A DNA stretch of 64,000 bases, taken from the NCBI GenBank assembly GCA_028287745.1, contig JAQBPB010000066.1, positions 62,001 to 126,000 on the forward strand, read 5' to 3'. The notes beneath the pieces were generated by a model. That model saw only the letters and a program-made list of their open reading frames with translations. It made no database searches and was not told the origin of the DNA. The stretch is from Chloroflexota bacterium. GTDB lineage: Bacteria; Chloroflexota; Chloroflexia; Chloroheliales; Chloroheliaceae. The translations under genes were made by a program, and so were the position numbers. Below, piece by piece: positions 1 through 8,264 of this stretch. Each line of letters starts with the position of its first letter. Positions within the stretch are counted from its first letter, which is position 1.

Positions 1-345
1 AGCCAGGACTACTGTGAAGTGAACGGCAGCGAAGGCAGCCTTATCTATTACCTGGGCCAGCCGAATGTCCTCCAGGTTGCCAAAAGGGGTGGGCAGCTCG
101 CGCCGGTCGCCGTACCTGAAGAATTTCTCAAGGTGCCCGGTTCGCCGCGCGACCCGCACCAGGGCGACCCGCTCCAGATCTTCCGTTACGACCAGGATTT
201 TGAGTTTATCCAGGCGATTGCCGAAGGCCGCCCTTGCCAGCCGTCTTTCTTCGATGGTATGCGGGTTCAGGCCGTAATGGACGCGATTCAGCAGTCGGAC
301 CGGGAAAAGCGCTGGGTAGATGTGCCTGGACTGGGTTCAAATTAA
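1..345 (+). CDS. Gfo/Idh/MocA-family oxidoreductase, C-terminal part (5' truncated)
   Basis: The reading frame is open from the first base of the window, so only the last ~114 residues are present; an internal GTG at 19 is not the true start. The visible part matches the C-terminal alpha/beta domain of NAD(P)-dependent sugar dehydrogenases: an EVNGSEGSL strand near the beginning (these proteins usually read E-V-x-G-S/T-x-G), and a closing SFFDGMRVQAVMDAI segment followed by RWVDV, the usual final helix and strand. The NAD-binding Rossmann domain and catalytic E-K-P motif lie outside the window, so the substrate cannot be predicted. An SDR oxidoreductase follows 68 bp downstream on the same strand and may be co-transcribed. 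Confidence 0.72.
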   Translation, partial: SQDYCEVNGSEGSLIYYLGQPNVLQVAKRGGQLAPVAVPEEFLKVPGSPRDPHQGDPLQIFRYDQDFEFIQAIAEGRPCQPSFFDGMRVQAVMDAIQQSDREKRWVDVPGLGSN

Positions 346-413
346 GTTGAGTTGTCTAAACCGGGCAGGAGTTTGCTAAAGCAGCCCGGCCTATTTTGAA
401 AGGTATGCTCTAA

Positions 414-1175
414 ATGACTCAGGAAACGAGCAGTTCCGACAGCCCGAATGAACGTAAAGTAGCGGTTGTTACCGGGGCGGGCACCGGGGTGGGCCAGGCC
501 AGTGCCATCAAGTTAGCCCAGCTTGGCATGACGGTTGTACTGGTCGGCCGTACCGCTGCTACCCTTAACGAGACGGTTCAGCAGTTGCCTTCCGGCAGCA
601 CTTCGCTGGTCTATCCCTGCGATATTGCCCAGGCGGAAGCGGTTGCCGGGTTAGCCTGGGCAGTCGAAGAAAAATTTGGCCGGGTAGATTTGTTGGTCAA
701 TGCCGCCGGATTGAACGTACCCAACCGCTCGATGGACAAGTTGAGCGTGGAAGACTACCGGCTGATTATGAGCGTGAACATGGACGGCGCTTTTTATGTC
801 GCCCAAAGCTTTTTACCCATTATGCGCCGCCAGCAAAACGGTACAATTGTCTTTATCGGTTCTATCGCCGGAATAAAGGGTAGTGTTGTGGCCGGACCAG
901 CCTATGTCGCCTCTAAATTCGGTATTCACGGTCTGGTCCAGGCCGTCAACCTGGCCGAGCAGGAACACGGCATCCGGGCCATTGGCATTCACCCGGGCGA
1001 AATCAACACGCCGATTATTGACCGGCGGCCGGTGGTACCTTCCCCGGAAGCACGGGCTAAAATGCTCCAGGGTATGGACATGGCCGAGTGTGTGGCTTTT
1101 GTAGCAACCTTACCGCAGCGGGTGGTAATTGAAACGCTTATTGTCACTCCATTTGGCGCCCCGGTAGGTATGTAA
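414..1175 (+). CDS. Short-chain dehydrogenase/reductase (SDR) family oxidoreductase
   Basis: A 253-residue classical SDR. The NAD(P)-binding motif TGAGTGVGQ is near residue 20, NAAG near residue 97, the catalytic Ser lies in FIGSIAG and the YVASK motif supplies the Tyr and Lys. The length is normal. The C-terminus is somewhat shortened after the substrate loop (INTPIIDRRP), as in several uncharacterised sugar or acyl reductases. The ATG at 414 follows a GAAAGG ribosome-binding site. The stop codon is one base from the GTG start of the downstream DNA methyltransferase, so the two are probably translated from one mRNA. The substrate cannot be told from sequence; FabG-like or sugar-alcohol oxidation are both possible. 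Confidence 0.85.
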   Translation: MTQETSSSDSPNERKVAVVTGAGTGVGQASAIKLAQLGMTVVLVGRTAATLNETVQQLPSGSTSLVYPCDIAQAEAVAGLAWAVEEKFGRVDLLVNAAGLNVPNRSMDKLSVEDYRLIMSVNMDGAFYVAQSFLPIMRRQQNGTIVFIGSIAGIKGSVVAGPAYVASKFGIHGLVQAVNLAEQEHGIRAIGIHPGEINTPIIDRRPVVPSPEARAKMLQGMDMAECVAFVATLPQRVVIETLIVTPFGAPVGM

Positions 1176-1176
1176 A

Positions 1177-2100
1177 GTGACAATGCCCCGCAAAAACCTG
1201 ACTAAAGCTGATAAAGCTCCTCGCAACCGGACAATTGAGTTGACCGAAGAAGACCACGTCCGGTATGCCGAGCCCTTTAGCCTCGCCCCTGACCGGGCTT
1301 ATCCGCCGGACGAAGTACGCAACCGGGTTATCCTGGGAGATTGTATAACGGGACTGGAACAATTGCCGCCAGCCTGGGCCGACCTGGTTATTGCCGACCC
1401 GCCCTACAACCTGACTAAAAATTATGGCAAAGGGGTCTTTTCGCGGCTGCCTGCGGCGGAGTACCGTGCTTGGACCGAGAAGTGGATTGCGGCGGTAGTC
1501 CGGGCCTTAAAACCGAACGGGTCGGTCTATATCTGTATTGATTGGGTTTCTTCCGGAATTATGCAGGAAATTCTGGGGCAGCACCTGCTTATCAAGAACC
1601 GCCTGACCTGGAAACGCGATAAAGGCCGGGGGGCCGCTGCCAACTGGAAGAACAATATGGAAGATATCTGGTTTGCGGTAGCCGGGGAAACCTACACTTT
1701 TAATCTGGACGCGGTCAAGGTCCGCAAGCCGATTATCGCACCGTATCGCGACAAGGCCGGACAGCCCAAAGACTGGATTGAACAGGCTGACGGTGACCAC
1801 TATCGGATGACCCATCCATCTAATATCTGGACCGACTTGACGGTCCCTTTCTGGTCCATGCCGGAAAATACACCACATCCGACCCAAAAACCGGAGAAGC
1901 TTTTCGAGCGGCTGATGCTGGCTAGCAGTAATCCCGGCGATATAGTTCTCGACCCTTTTATGGGGTCCGGGACTACTGCTTCGGTTGCCCGGCGGTTGGG
2001 CCGGGACTATATTGGGTTTGAACAGGACGAGCTTTTCTATAAACTAATTCAAAAGAGGCTGGAAACCCAGGTCTCACCGAAGTATCGTACCATTCGTTAA
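1177..2100 (+). CDS. Beta-class DNA methyltransferase (DPPY, probably N6-adenine), orphan
   Basis: A 307-residue site-specific DNA methyltransferase. The catalytic motif DPPYNL (motif IV, near residue 74) precedes the SAM-binding motif DPFMGSGTT (motif I, near residue 262). This order defines the beta class. DPPY rather than SPPY favours N6-adenine over N4-cytosine methylation. HPTQKP before motif I is also typical. Start: GTG at 1177 directly after the SDR stop, or ATG two codons later. No restriction endonuclease gene lies on either side, so it looks like a solitary methyltransferase, in the style of CcrM or other regulatory enzymes. The target sequence cannot be predicted here. Confidence 0.88.
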   Translation: MTMPRKNLTKADKAPRNRTIELTEEDHVRYAEPFSLAPDRAYPPDEVRNRVILGDCITGLEQLPPAWADLVIADPPYNLTKNYGKGVFSRLPAAEYRAWTEKWIAAVVRALKPNGSVYICIDWVSSGIMQEILGQHLLIKNRLTWKRDKGRGAAANWKNNMEDIWFAVAGETYTFNLDAVKVRKPIIAPYRDKAGQPKDWIEQADGDHYRMTHPSNIWTDLTVPFWSMPENTPHPTQKPEKLFERLMLASSNPGDIVLDPFMGSGTTASVARRLGRDYIGFEQDELFYKLIQKRLETQVSPKYRTIR

Positions 2101-2109
2101 AAGTAAAGC

Positions 2110-2128
2110 GTAGCACATAAAATGCTAC
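2110..2128 (+). repeat. Small hairpin between DNA methyltransferase and SAM methyltransferase genes
   Basis: GTAGCA and TGCTAC flank a 7-base loop 9 bases after the DNA methyltransferase stop. No T-tract follows, so it is not a canonical intrinsic terminator; it could be a weak transcript 3' end or operator. Confidence 0.3.
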
Positions 2129-2215
2129 AAAGATTAAATGGCGCGTGTTCACTTTAGCTGGCAGGTTTGCTGGCTTCAGTCACGTTCTACGCCCTATCTT
2201 GTTAAAGGTGGAATT

Positions 2216-3034
2216 ATGGTCCAAAACTATGCAGCTTTAAACCGGGAAGATTGGAACCGCGAAGCCGAACGCTACCAGGAACGCCACCGGGCGAACCTGG
2301 TCGGCGGTAGCGGCCTATGGGGCCCCGTTTTTGGCGTACCGGGTGAAGCTGAGTTAAAGGTGCTGGGCGATGTTGCCGGTAAAGATATATTGGAACTCGG
2401 CGGCGGCGGCGGCCAGTGGGCGGTCCGGTTAGCCCGCCAGGGTGCCAGGGTTGTCGCCCAGGATATTTCGGATGTCCAGATAGAGCTGGCCGAAAAATTC
2501 GCTTCCGAGGTTCAAATCGAGCCACCCGGTTCGGCCGAATTTCGCCAGGGTAACGCCGAAGACCTGAGCGAATGGGCCGATGGTAGTTTTGACATTGTTT
2601 TTAGCAATTTTGGGGCGGTCGGATTCGTTGACATAGAGGTCTGTTTCCGGGAAGTAGCCCGGGTGTTAAAGCCCGGTGGGATTTTTGCTTATAGCTGGTT
2701 AAGCCCGTTTTTTGACGGACTGGCCGATGATGGAGATAACCAGCTTGAAATCGTCCGGCCCTACTTTGACCGTTCGCCTATGACTTCCGAGAGCCTTTGG
2801 CCGGACGGCACTCGAACTCTTTATGTTCAATTTCATCATACTTTTGGTGATTGGCACGCGGCTTTATTCAACGCTGGATTGCTGGTAACGGCTATCCTGG
2901 AATTGGAGCCGCAACGCGACCGCTGGCGCGAAAGTACCTGGAACAACGTACCCTGGTATAAAGTCTCGATGGTTCCTAGCACAACTATCTGGCAAGCTCG
3001 TAAACCACGTATACCTCTGGACCAGATTTTCTAG
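2216..3034 (+). CDS. Class I SAM-dependent methyltransferase
   Basis: A 272-residue small-molecule methyltransferase of the Methyltransf_11/25 type. The SAM-binding motif I is ILELGGGGGQWAV; an acidic residue after the second strand appears in VVAQDISD, and the later motifs include GNAEDL, FDIVFSNFG and the RVLKPGG strand-helix. The frame is open from 2138, but ATG 2216 has a good ribosome-binding site (AAAGGTGG) six bases upstream and starts at the conserved region, so I choose it; the upstream 26 residues look non-coding. The N-terminal NREDWNREAERYQERH helix is common in ubiquinone/menaquinone-like and natural-product methyltransferases. The acceptor is unknown. Confidence 0.82.
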   Translation: MVQNYAALNREDWNREAERYQERHRANLVGGSGLWGPVFGVPGEAELKVLGDVAGKDILELGGGGGQWAVRLARQGARVVAQDISDVQIELAEKFASEVQIEPPGSAEFRQGNAEDLSEWADGSFDIVFSNFGAVGFVDIEVCFREVARVLKPGGIFAYSWLSPFFDGLADDGDNQLEIVRPYFDRSPMTSESLWPDGTRTLYVQFHHTFGDWHAALFNAGLLVTAILELEPQRDRWRESTWNNVPWYKVSMVPSTTIWQARKPRIPLDQIF

Positions 3035-3056
3035 GCGCAGCCAGTTTCAAAAAGTT

Positions 3057-3076
3057 AACACCTCTTAAGAGGTGTT
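3057..3076. promoter_or_regulatory. 20-bp perfect palindrome upstream of the carbonic anhydrase (operator candidate)
   Basis: AACACCTCTTAAGAGGTGTT is its own reverse complement over all 20 bases, with no spacer. It ends 24 bases before the carbonic anhydrase ATG and just before the ribosome-binding site. A spacer-free palindrome suits a dimeric repressor better than an RNA hairpin, which would need a loop; no T-tract follows. Confidence 0.5.
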
Positions 3077-3100
3077 CCGGAAAGGGAGACAGGTTGTAAA

Positions 3101-3604
3101 ATGGATGTAATAGATGAAGTTATTGAAGCAAACCGTCAGTTTGCCAAGAATTATTCCGGCCAGGACCTTCCCAGCCAACCTGCCCGCCGTCTGGCGGTAG
3201 TGGCCTGTATGGACTACCGAATCCCGATTTCGCAGGCCCTGGGCCTTGAGAACGGCGATGCGGTGGTCATCCGCAACGCCGGTGGCATCATTACCGAGGA
3301 TACCTTGCGGTCCCTGATTGTCGCTCATTACCGCCTTGGTATTACCGATGTAATGATAATTAACCACACTCAGTGCGGTATGCAGACCTTCGAGGACCAG
3401 GCTCTGGTGGAGTGGCTGGAAAAAGAGACCGGGTTATCCGCGGTTATTCCGGCGCATTTCCATACGTTTACCGACCTGGAGGAGAATGTTCGCCGCCAGT
3501 TCCGCCGCTTGCGTTCGCACTCCTGGATTCCGGCTGACCTGCGAGTGCGCGGTTTTATCTTTAATGTTAAGACCGGCTTGCTCACTGAGGTAGACCCGGA
3601 CTAG
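3101..3604 (+). CDS. Beta-class carbonic anhydrase
   Basis: A 167-residue cytoplasmic enzyme that interconverts CO2 and bicarbonate. The zinc site is visible: CMDYR (Cys ligand plus the Asp-Arg dyad, near residue 37) and HTQCGM (His and Cys ligands, near residue 88). INHTQCGM and the RNAGG stretch between them are diagnostic for the compact beta type. The ATG has a strong GGGAGACAGG ribosome-binding site. The gene appears to be its own unit, between a palindrome upstream and an AT-rich gap downstream. It could supply bicarbonate for carboxylases or handle pH; no partner gene is adjacent. Confidence 0.9.
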   Translation: MDVIDEVIEANRQFAKNYSGQDLPSQPARRLAVVACMDYRIPISQALGLENGDAVVIRNAGGIITEDTLRSLIVAHYRLGITDVMIINHTQCGMQTFEDQALVEWLEKETGLSAVIPAHFHTFTDLEENVRRQFRRLRSHSWIPADLRVRGFIFNVKTGLLTEVDPD

Positions 3605-3770
3605 CAATTTTACCAGATAAGTTAGTCTGGAAGCTTCTTTTCAACTAAAAATATACTGATTGTGATGGCACAAAATTTGATGTGATGATTCAGTCAACCT
3701 GTTGGATTAATACATAATATTCAGTTTAAATTACATATTTGTATATTACTAGTAGTGTAAAGAGGCTATT

Positions 3771-5135
3771 TTGAATCAGAATTCCCAGGAGCAGGAGCAA
3801 GCTTTGTTATCTACCGCTGGCTATTCATCGTCCGGACCATCTAAACCTTCGGATTTTAGCGTAAACCAGTCAACCTTCTCCAATGCAATTTTATTACACC
3901 TGCTGCGTTCGCCAGAATTGATTGAAAGTGAGGGTCAGCTTGATAGAATGTTACGCCGGACGGTGGAGCAGCTCTTAGAGCTTATACCGGGCGATGTTGC
4001 CACGGTAGCCCTCATTGAGCCAGAACGTACCTGGGTAAAATTGACGGCGGCTGGCCCAGCTGCCGTGGGGTTCGAGGGTTATCGCTTGCGCCTTTCTGAG
4101 CCAAAGGGATTATTGGAAAGCACCTTGCATGAGGACCGGACTATTTCTTGCGATGATTGCTTGAACCAGGACTTTCCAGATGTATATTCCGCCAATCAAC
4201 TTGGCCGGGGCATAGCCGTACCCTTGCGTAAACAGGAGAAAATTGTTGGTATTCTGGGAATTTTTCGCCAGGTCCCCCAGGGTGTGGCTTTTTCACCTGC
4301 TGAAATAGCTTTGCTTGAGCTTTTTGCCCGCCCGGTCGGGCCTTTGCTTTTTAACCGGCGTAAATTAAGCGACCTGGAAACCGCCCTTAAATCGCGGGAC
4401 GAGTTCCTTTCGATCGCAAGTCACGATTTGCGTAATCCGCTGACTGCTTTGCGCGGTTTTACCCAGTTAACCGCCCGCTCTATTGACAAAGTGCCGGAAG
4501 GTCAGCCGGTTCCCCGGACCAATATTCAAGCCAATCTTCAAAGAATTATTAAACAGACTGCCAGCCTGGATAAGTTAATCGGCAAATTGCTGGATGTTTC
4601 CCGGATCAATACCGGCCGCCTCGAAATTCAACCTGAACTCCTGGAACTGGATGAAATTGTGACGGAGGCGGTCAATCACTGCCGAATGGCGGTTGCTACA
4701 ACCGAAAATGAAGACAATGTTCCCCCTGAAAAACGCCACCAGATTCTACTGGAGATTGCGCATAAAGGCTTAATGGGGAATTTCGACCGGGAGCGTATCG
4801 CCCAGGTAATTACCAACCTGATAGATAACGCGGTCAAGTATTCACCTGAAGGTGGGCCAATTAAAATTAACTTGCACCGGGCGGGTGATAATTTTGCCGA
4901 ACTATGTGTTATAGACCAGGGAATTGGCATCCCGGAAGAAAAACAATCGGTTATATTCAACCGCTGGAGCCGGGTTAGCACTTCACGGGACGGCGAAATC
5001 AGCACCAGCGGCCTGGGGTTGGGCCTTTTCATCTGCCGTGAAATCGTGCGGAAACACAACGGGCAAATCTCGCTGCACAGCGAACCCGACAAGGGCAGTA
5101 CTTTTTTCGTGCTTTTACCTCTCGTAGAAGAGTAA
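3771..5135 (+). CDS. GAF-domain sensor histidine kinase
   Basis: A 454-residue soluble histidine kinase with no membrane segment. Residues ~40-200 form a GAF sensor domain. A HisKA dimerisation domain follows with the phosphoacceptor His218 in the motif ASHDLRNPLT, then a HATPase_c domain with N-box NLIDNAVKYS, G1 DQGIGIPEE and G2 GLGLGLFI. The start is a TTG behind an AGAGG ribosome-binding site. No response regulator is adjacent, so it is an orphan kinase; a separate single-domain receiver lies at 37.4 kb. The GAF ligand is unknown. The protein ends 16 bases before a strong terminator shared with the convergent transporter gene. Confidence 0.9.
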   Translation: MNQNSQEQEQALLSTAGYSSSGPSKPSDFSVNQSTFSNAILLHLLRSPELIESEGQLDRMLRRTVEQLLELIPGDVATVALIEPERTWVKLTAAGPAAVGFEGYRLRLSEPKGLLESTLHEDRTISCDDCLNQDFPDVYSANQLGRGIAVPLRKQEKIVGILGIFRQVPQGVAFSPAEIALLELFARPVGPLLFNRRKLSDLETALKSRDEFLSIASHDLRNPLTALRGFTQLTARSIDKVPEGQPVPRTNIQANLQRIIKQTASLDKLIGKLLDVSRINTGRLEIQPELLELDEIVTEAVNHCRMAVATTENEDNVPPEKRHQILLEIAHKGLMGNFDRERIAQVITNLIDNAVKYSPEGGPIKINLHRAGDNFAELCVIDQGIGIPEEKQSVIFNRWSRVSTSRDGEISTSGLGLGLFICREIVRKHNGQISLHSEPDKGSTFFVLLPLVEE

Positions 5136-5150
5136 ATATAAATAAAAAGA

Positions 5151-5182
5151 GCCGGGGTAGAAATTTACCCCGGCCTTTTTTT
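5151..5182. terminator. Intrinsic terminator between convergent genes
   Basis: GCCGGGGTA and TACCCCGGC pair in a stem around a short loop, followed by a seven-T run on the plus strand; an A-rich stretch before the stem gives a weaker T-tract on the minus strand. It sits between the histidine kinase stop (5135) and the transporter stop (5186), so it can serve both. Confidence 0.85.
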
Positions 5183-5185
5183 ATT

Positions 5186-6178
5186 CTACTTTTTACTTAA
5201 TACCAGCACGCTTGCCAGCAGTAAAGCCGAACCGGCTAGCGAGGCCAGCGTCAATTGCTCTTGCAGCAGTAGCCAGGCTAACAGCGCCGCTACCGAAGGT
5301 TCCAGCATAGTCGTTATCGCGGCGGCGGTCGCGCTGGCCCTGGCAATTCCTTTAAAGAAAATGACATAAGCCAGGCCGGTCGGCACCAATCCCATATAAG
5401 CGCCTATCAGCCAGACGCCGGGCGCGAGGTCAATTTTGAAGCTGCCGGTCAGCAGTGTTATGACCAGTAAAATCAAAGCCGCCAGGCTGAAAGCGACCGC
5501 TACCGGTTGGACCGGGCCGCGTTCAGTCTCCTTCTGATGAGTTGCCAGCTTGGAAAAGACCACCAGGGTTGAGTAAGCCAGGCCGGTAATCAGGGCCAGC
5601 GAAGCGCCCAGGACCAACTGGGGCCGGGCGTTCTCGCCGCTATTCCCACCGATAGCCAGCAGGATCGTTCCGGTTATAGCCAGGGCCAGCGCCAGCAGCG
5701 TTGGCCCGGTCAGCTTTTCTTTGAATACCGGAATGGAAATTAAAGCGACCATCAAGGGCGAACTGCACAGGGCTACCACTACTACCACAGTTACCCCGGC
5801 CATGGGAATAGCGAAAAAGTAACTGATCTGGTAGCAGGCCATCGCCAGGCCCATCGCGCTGAAGTAAGCCCACTCGCGAGGGGTTATACGGAAAGGGTTG
5901 CGCCTGGTAGTAAACCAGGCCAGGGCCAGCAGGAAAGGAGCGGCAAATCCCAGCCGCAAAAAGGCAATCATTAGCGGCGGAGTGGTTTCCACCCGGTTTA
6001 ACAGGGCCGACGCCACGCCGACCGTACCCCAGATGAGGGCCGCCAGTACCAACCATAGAATACCGCTGGGGCGGGATTGGGCGGAATCCGGCCCGCTCCC
6101 GGCGCTTTCGGTTTCCGCCGTTATTATCCCGGTGCTTTCCAGTTCCAACGCTCCCAGGATTTCAGTTCTTTCAGGCAT
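5186..6178 (-). CDS. EamA/DMT-family transporter
   Basis: A ~330-residue inner-membrane permease of the drug/metabolite transporter superfamily with ten predicted hydrophobic segments in two EamA halves; a typical motif is WGTVGVASALLNR in the first helix and EPSVAALLAWLLLQE near the end. The frame runs further upstream, but ATG 6178 has a GGGGAG ribosome-binding site and the 30 residues before it look non-coding. A ~40-residue hydrophilic N-terminal tail precedes helix 1. Substrate is unknown; relatives export amino acids or metabolites. It is a single gene convergent with the kinase. Confidence 0.88.
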   Translation of the reverse strand: MPERTEILGALELESTGIITAETESAGSGPDSAQSRPSGILWLVLAALIWGTVGVASALLNRVETTPPLMIAFLRLGFAAPFLLALAWFTTRRNPFRITPREWAYFSAMGLAMACYQISYFFAIPMAGVTVVVVVALCSSPLMVALISIPVFKEKLTGPTLLALALAITGTILLAIGGNSGENARPQLVLGASLALITGLAYSTLVVFSKLATHQKETERGPVQPVAVAFSLAALILLVITLLTGSFKIDLAPGVWLIGAYMGLVPTGLAYVIFFKGIARASATAAAITTMLEPSVAALLAWLLLQEQLTLASLAGSALLLASVLVLSKK

Positions 6179-6488
6179 ATCTAAATCTCCCCGGCCTTTT
6201 GAGCCGTTGCTTTTAAGCTTTAAAAGAAAGTGAAGAAATGGGGACGGGGAAATTAAAACTGCAATCATAAATTACTGCCCGGTAGGGCAGCTAAAGCGGT
6301 TTAAGTATTTTCCACCAGTCCGGTTAGCGCGATTTAATCGCTACTGCGGCAACCGGTGGGGACAGGAGGCCCGGCCTGAAAGATATGAAGGAGTCCATTT
6401 AACTGCTTTCTGCTGTATTATGCTATAACCTGTTGTGATGTTATAACCGGTTCGATTATATCAAGCATGGATCCTCTATGCAAGAGGG
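6179..6488. other. Intergenic region upstream of tRNA-fMet
   Basis: About 310 bases without a credible gene. It holds a small hairpin (CTGCCC-ggta-GGGCAG near 6280) and a second small hairpin (CCTCT-atgca-AGAGG) directly before the tRNA -35 box. Apparent peptides on the minus strand here and across the tRNA are spurious. It should contain the transporter's promoter, which I cannot place. Confidence 0.5.
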
Positions 6489-6517
6489 TTGACTCTGCCT
6501 TGCCCGAGGTGTATAAT
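6489..6517 (+). promoter_or_regulatory. Consensus sigma70-type promoter of the initiator tRNA
   Basis: TTGACT (-35, 6489-6494) and a perfect TATAAT (-10, 6512-6517) are separated by exactly 17 bases. Transcription would begin about 6524, some 14 bases before the mature tRNA 5' end. This is the closest match to consensus in the window. Confidence 0.82.
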
Positions 6518-6537
6518 ACTTTGGCAAGTAAGAACGG

Positions 6538-6609
<72 letters not shown>

Positions 6610-6622
6610 TCAATTTTTCATC

Positions 6623-6650
6623 AATCACACTCAATCGGGTGTGATTTTTG
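6623..6650 (+). terminator. Terminator of the tRNA-fMet gene
   Basis: AATCACAC (6623-6630) pairs with GTGTGATT (6639-6646) and a T-run follows. It lies 14 bases after the tRNA. It overlaps the GTG at 6641 that opens the tilS frame, which argues that this GTG is not the tilS start. Confidence 0.75.
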
Positions 6651-6679
6651 TTTTCCTCTTATTCCTGGAAACAGCGTTT

Positions 6680-8170
6680 ATGGTCCTGTCACTCGAAATG
6701 GCCCTGCAAGATTTCTGGCAAAATACCGCCCCGCTCCAACCGGCGCTAGTAGCCGTTTCCGGTGGGGCAGACTCGCTGGCTCTACTCCATGCTTTACTTC
6801 GTATTCGGCCGGATTACCCGGCCTTGCGCCTGGCAGTCGCTCACTTCAACCACCATATCCGGGCCGAAGCCGCCAGTGAAGACGCCCTTTTCGTGGAAGC
6901 TTTCTGCGAGAAACATTCGCTTCCATTTCACCTGGGCGAGTTGGATGTCCCGGCCCTGGCCGCCCGCCGGAAGTTGTCGCTGGAAGACGCGGCCCGCCAG
7001 GCCCGTTACGCTTTCCTGGCAGATTTAGCGGCTCAACTGGGCTTCTCACTGGTTTTAACCGGCCACCATGCTGACGACCAGGCCGAAACGGTGCTGTTGC
7101 GCCTTTTGCGCGGCACCGGCCCGCAGGGCCTGGCCGGGATGGCCCGGCTGGGACCGCTCCCACCTTCCTCTGCTGCCTTGAAAATCTTATTCCCGCTGGC
7201 CGGTACCACGCCTGTATTGCTTGGGCGGCCATTTCTACCGGTCTGGCGGCACGACATTGAGGCGTACGCCGGGGAACATCGCCTTAATCCGCGCCTGGAT
7301 GAAACCAACCTGGCCTCCGAGTATGCCCGCAACCGGGTCCGCCGCCAGCTTTTGCCCCTGCTGGAAGGCGAATATCAACCCAACATCAAGCAGAACCTTA
7401 TTCGCCTGGCCGATTTAACCCGGACCGACCAGGAGTGGCTCGATCAACTGGTGGAGGCGGAATTTCAGGCTAACGCGAAATATGAATTTGGCTGCAAGTT
7501 CAGCTTTTCTAAAGAATATTTCGTGGGAAAGCCCGCCTCTTTGCAAAAACGCCTGATTCGCCGCACCGCCCTGGCCCTGGGCGGTCTTGAAAACCTGGAT
7601 GCCGCCCATATCGAAGCGGCCCTGGACCTGTTTAAATCTCCGGCAGTCCGGCGGGTTGATTTACCGGGCACGCTGGTCGCTTTTACCGCCAAGACCGAAG
7701 TGGGGCTGTTAGCTGTCCCTGAAGCAAGCCCATGGCCGTCTGCTGGCCTGGAACTGGCTATCCCCGGCCGGGTGTCCGGCCCCGCTGGCGGCTGGCAACT
7801 CACCGCGACCCTGGTGGATACTGACACGCCCGAAGGACGCTGGACCAGGCTCAAACTGGGTGGGCCGTACCATGTTTTCCTGGATTATGCTAAAATTAAA
7901 ACTTCCTTGCTCTTGCGGCCGCGCCGGGCCGGGGAGAGCTACCGGCCTTTAGGTGGGCCGGGCCAGCGTAAGGTCCAGGATATTATGCTGGACGCGGGCA
8001 TCCCGCGTGAACTGCGCCAGGACTGGCCGCTGGTGGTCTGTCCGGCCCAGGCGGACCGGCCGGAGGCGATTTGCTGGATACCCGGCGCGCCGCTGGCTCA
8101 CGACTTCCGGGTAACGCCGGGAACCGGGCCGCTGGTTGAGTTACGGTTTGAGTTTTTAAGGTTAACTTGA
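6680..8170 (+). CDS. tilS: tRNA(Ile)-lysidine synthetase TilS
   Basis: Converts the wobble C34 of tRNA-Ile(CAT) to lysidine with ATP and lysine, so that it reads AUA. The N-type ATP pyrophosphatase P-loop SGGADS is near residue 30, followed by HFNHHIR and GHHADDQAETVLLRLLRG, all diagnostic. The C-terminal TilS domain is recognised by LLLRPRRAGE and RPLGG. Length (~497 residues) suits the long TilS form. The frame opens at 6641 inside the tRNA terminator; ATG 6680 or ATG 6698 is the plausible start. hpt follows 94 bases later, a pairing conserved in many bacteria; ftsH, the frequent third member, is absent here. Confidence 0.93.
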   Translation: MVLSLEMALQDFWQNTAPLQPALVAVSGGADSLALLHALLRIRPDYPALRLAVAHFNHHIRAEAASEDALFVEAFCEKHSLPFHLGELDVPALAARRKLSLEDAARQARYAFLADLAAQLGFSLVLTGHHADDQAETVLLRLLRGTGPQGLAGMARLGPLPPSSAALKILFPLAGTTPVLLGRPFLPVWRHDIEAYAGEHRLNPRLDETNLASEYARNRVRRQLLPLLEGEYQPNIKQNLIRLADLTRTDQEWLDQLVEAEFQANAKYEFGCKFSFSKEYFVGKPASLQKRLIRRTALALGGLENLDAAHIEAALDLFKSPAVRRVDLPGTLVAFTAKTEVGLLAVPEASPWPSAGLELAIPGRVSGPAGGWQLTATLVDTDTPEGRWTRLKLGGPYHVFLDYAKIKTSLLLRPRRAGESYRPLGGPGQRKVQDIMLDAGIPRELRQDWPLVVCPAQADRPEAICWIPGAPLAHDFRVTPGTGPLVELRFEFLRLT

Positions 8171-8264
8171 TTCAGCCTGGGGCTGTAAACCGGTGTTTTA
8201 TGGTTAGCGGATAAGGTTTGGCCTGCACCGGGTTATCATGTGTTACTATGGAAAGGATCTAAAC

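Noticed and set aside
5151..5182. The hairpin at the kinase/transporter junction as a regulatory element
   Set aside because: The T-run and position between two stop codons make it an ordinary shared terminator.
6641..6679. GTG at 6641 as the start of tilS
   Set aside because: The codon is inside the stem of the tRNA terminator and the encoded residues are not TilS-like; ATG 6680 or 6698 is better.
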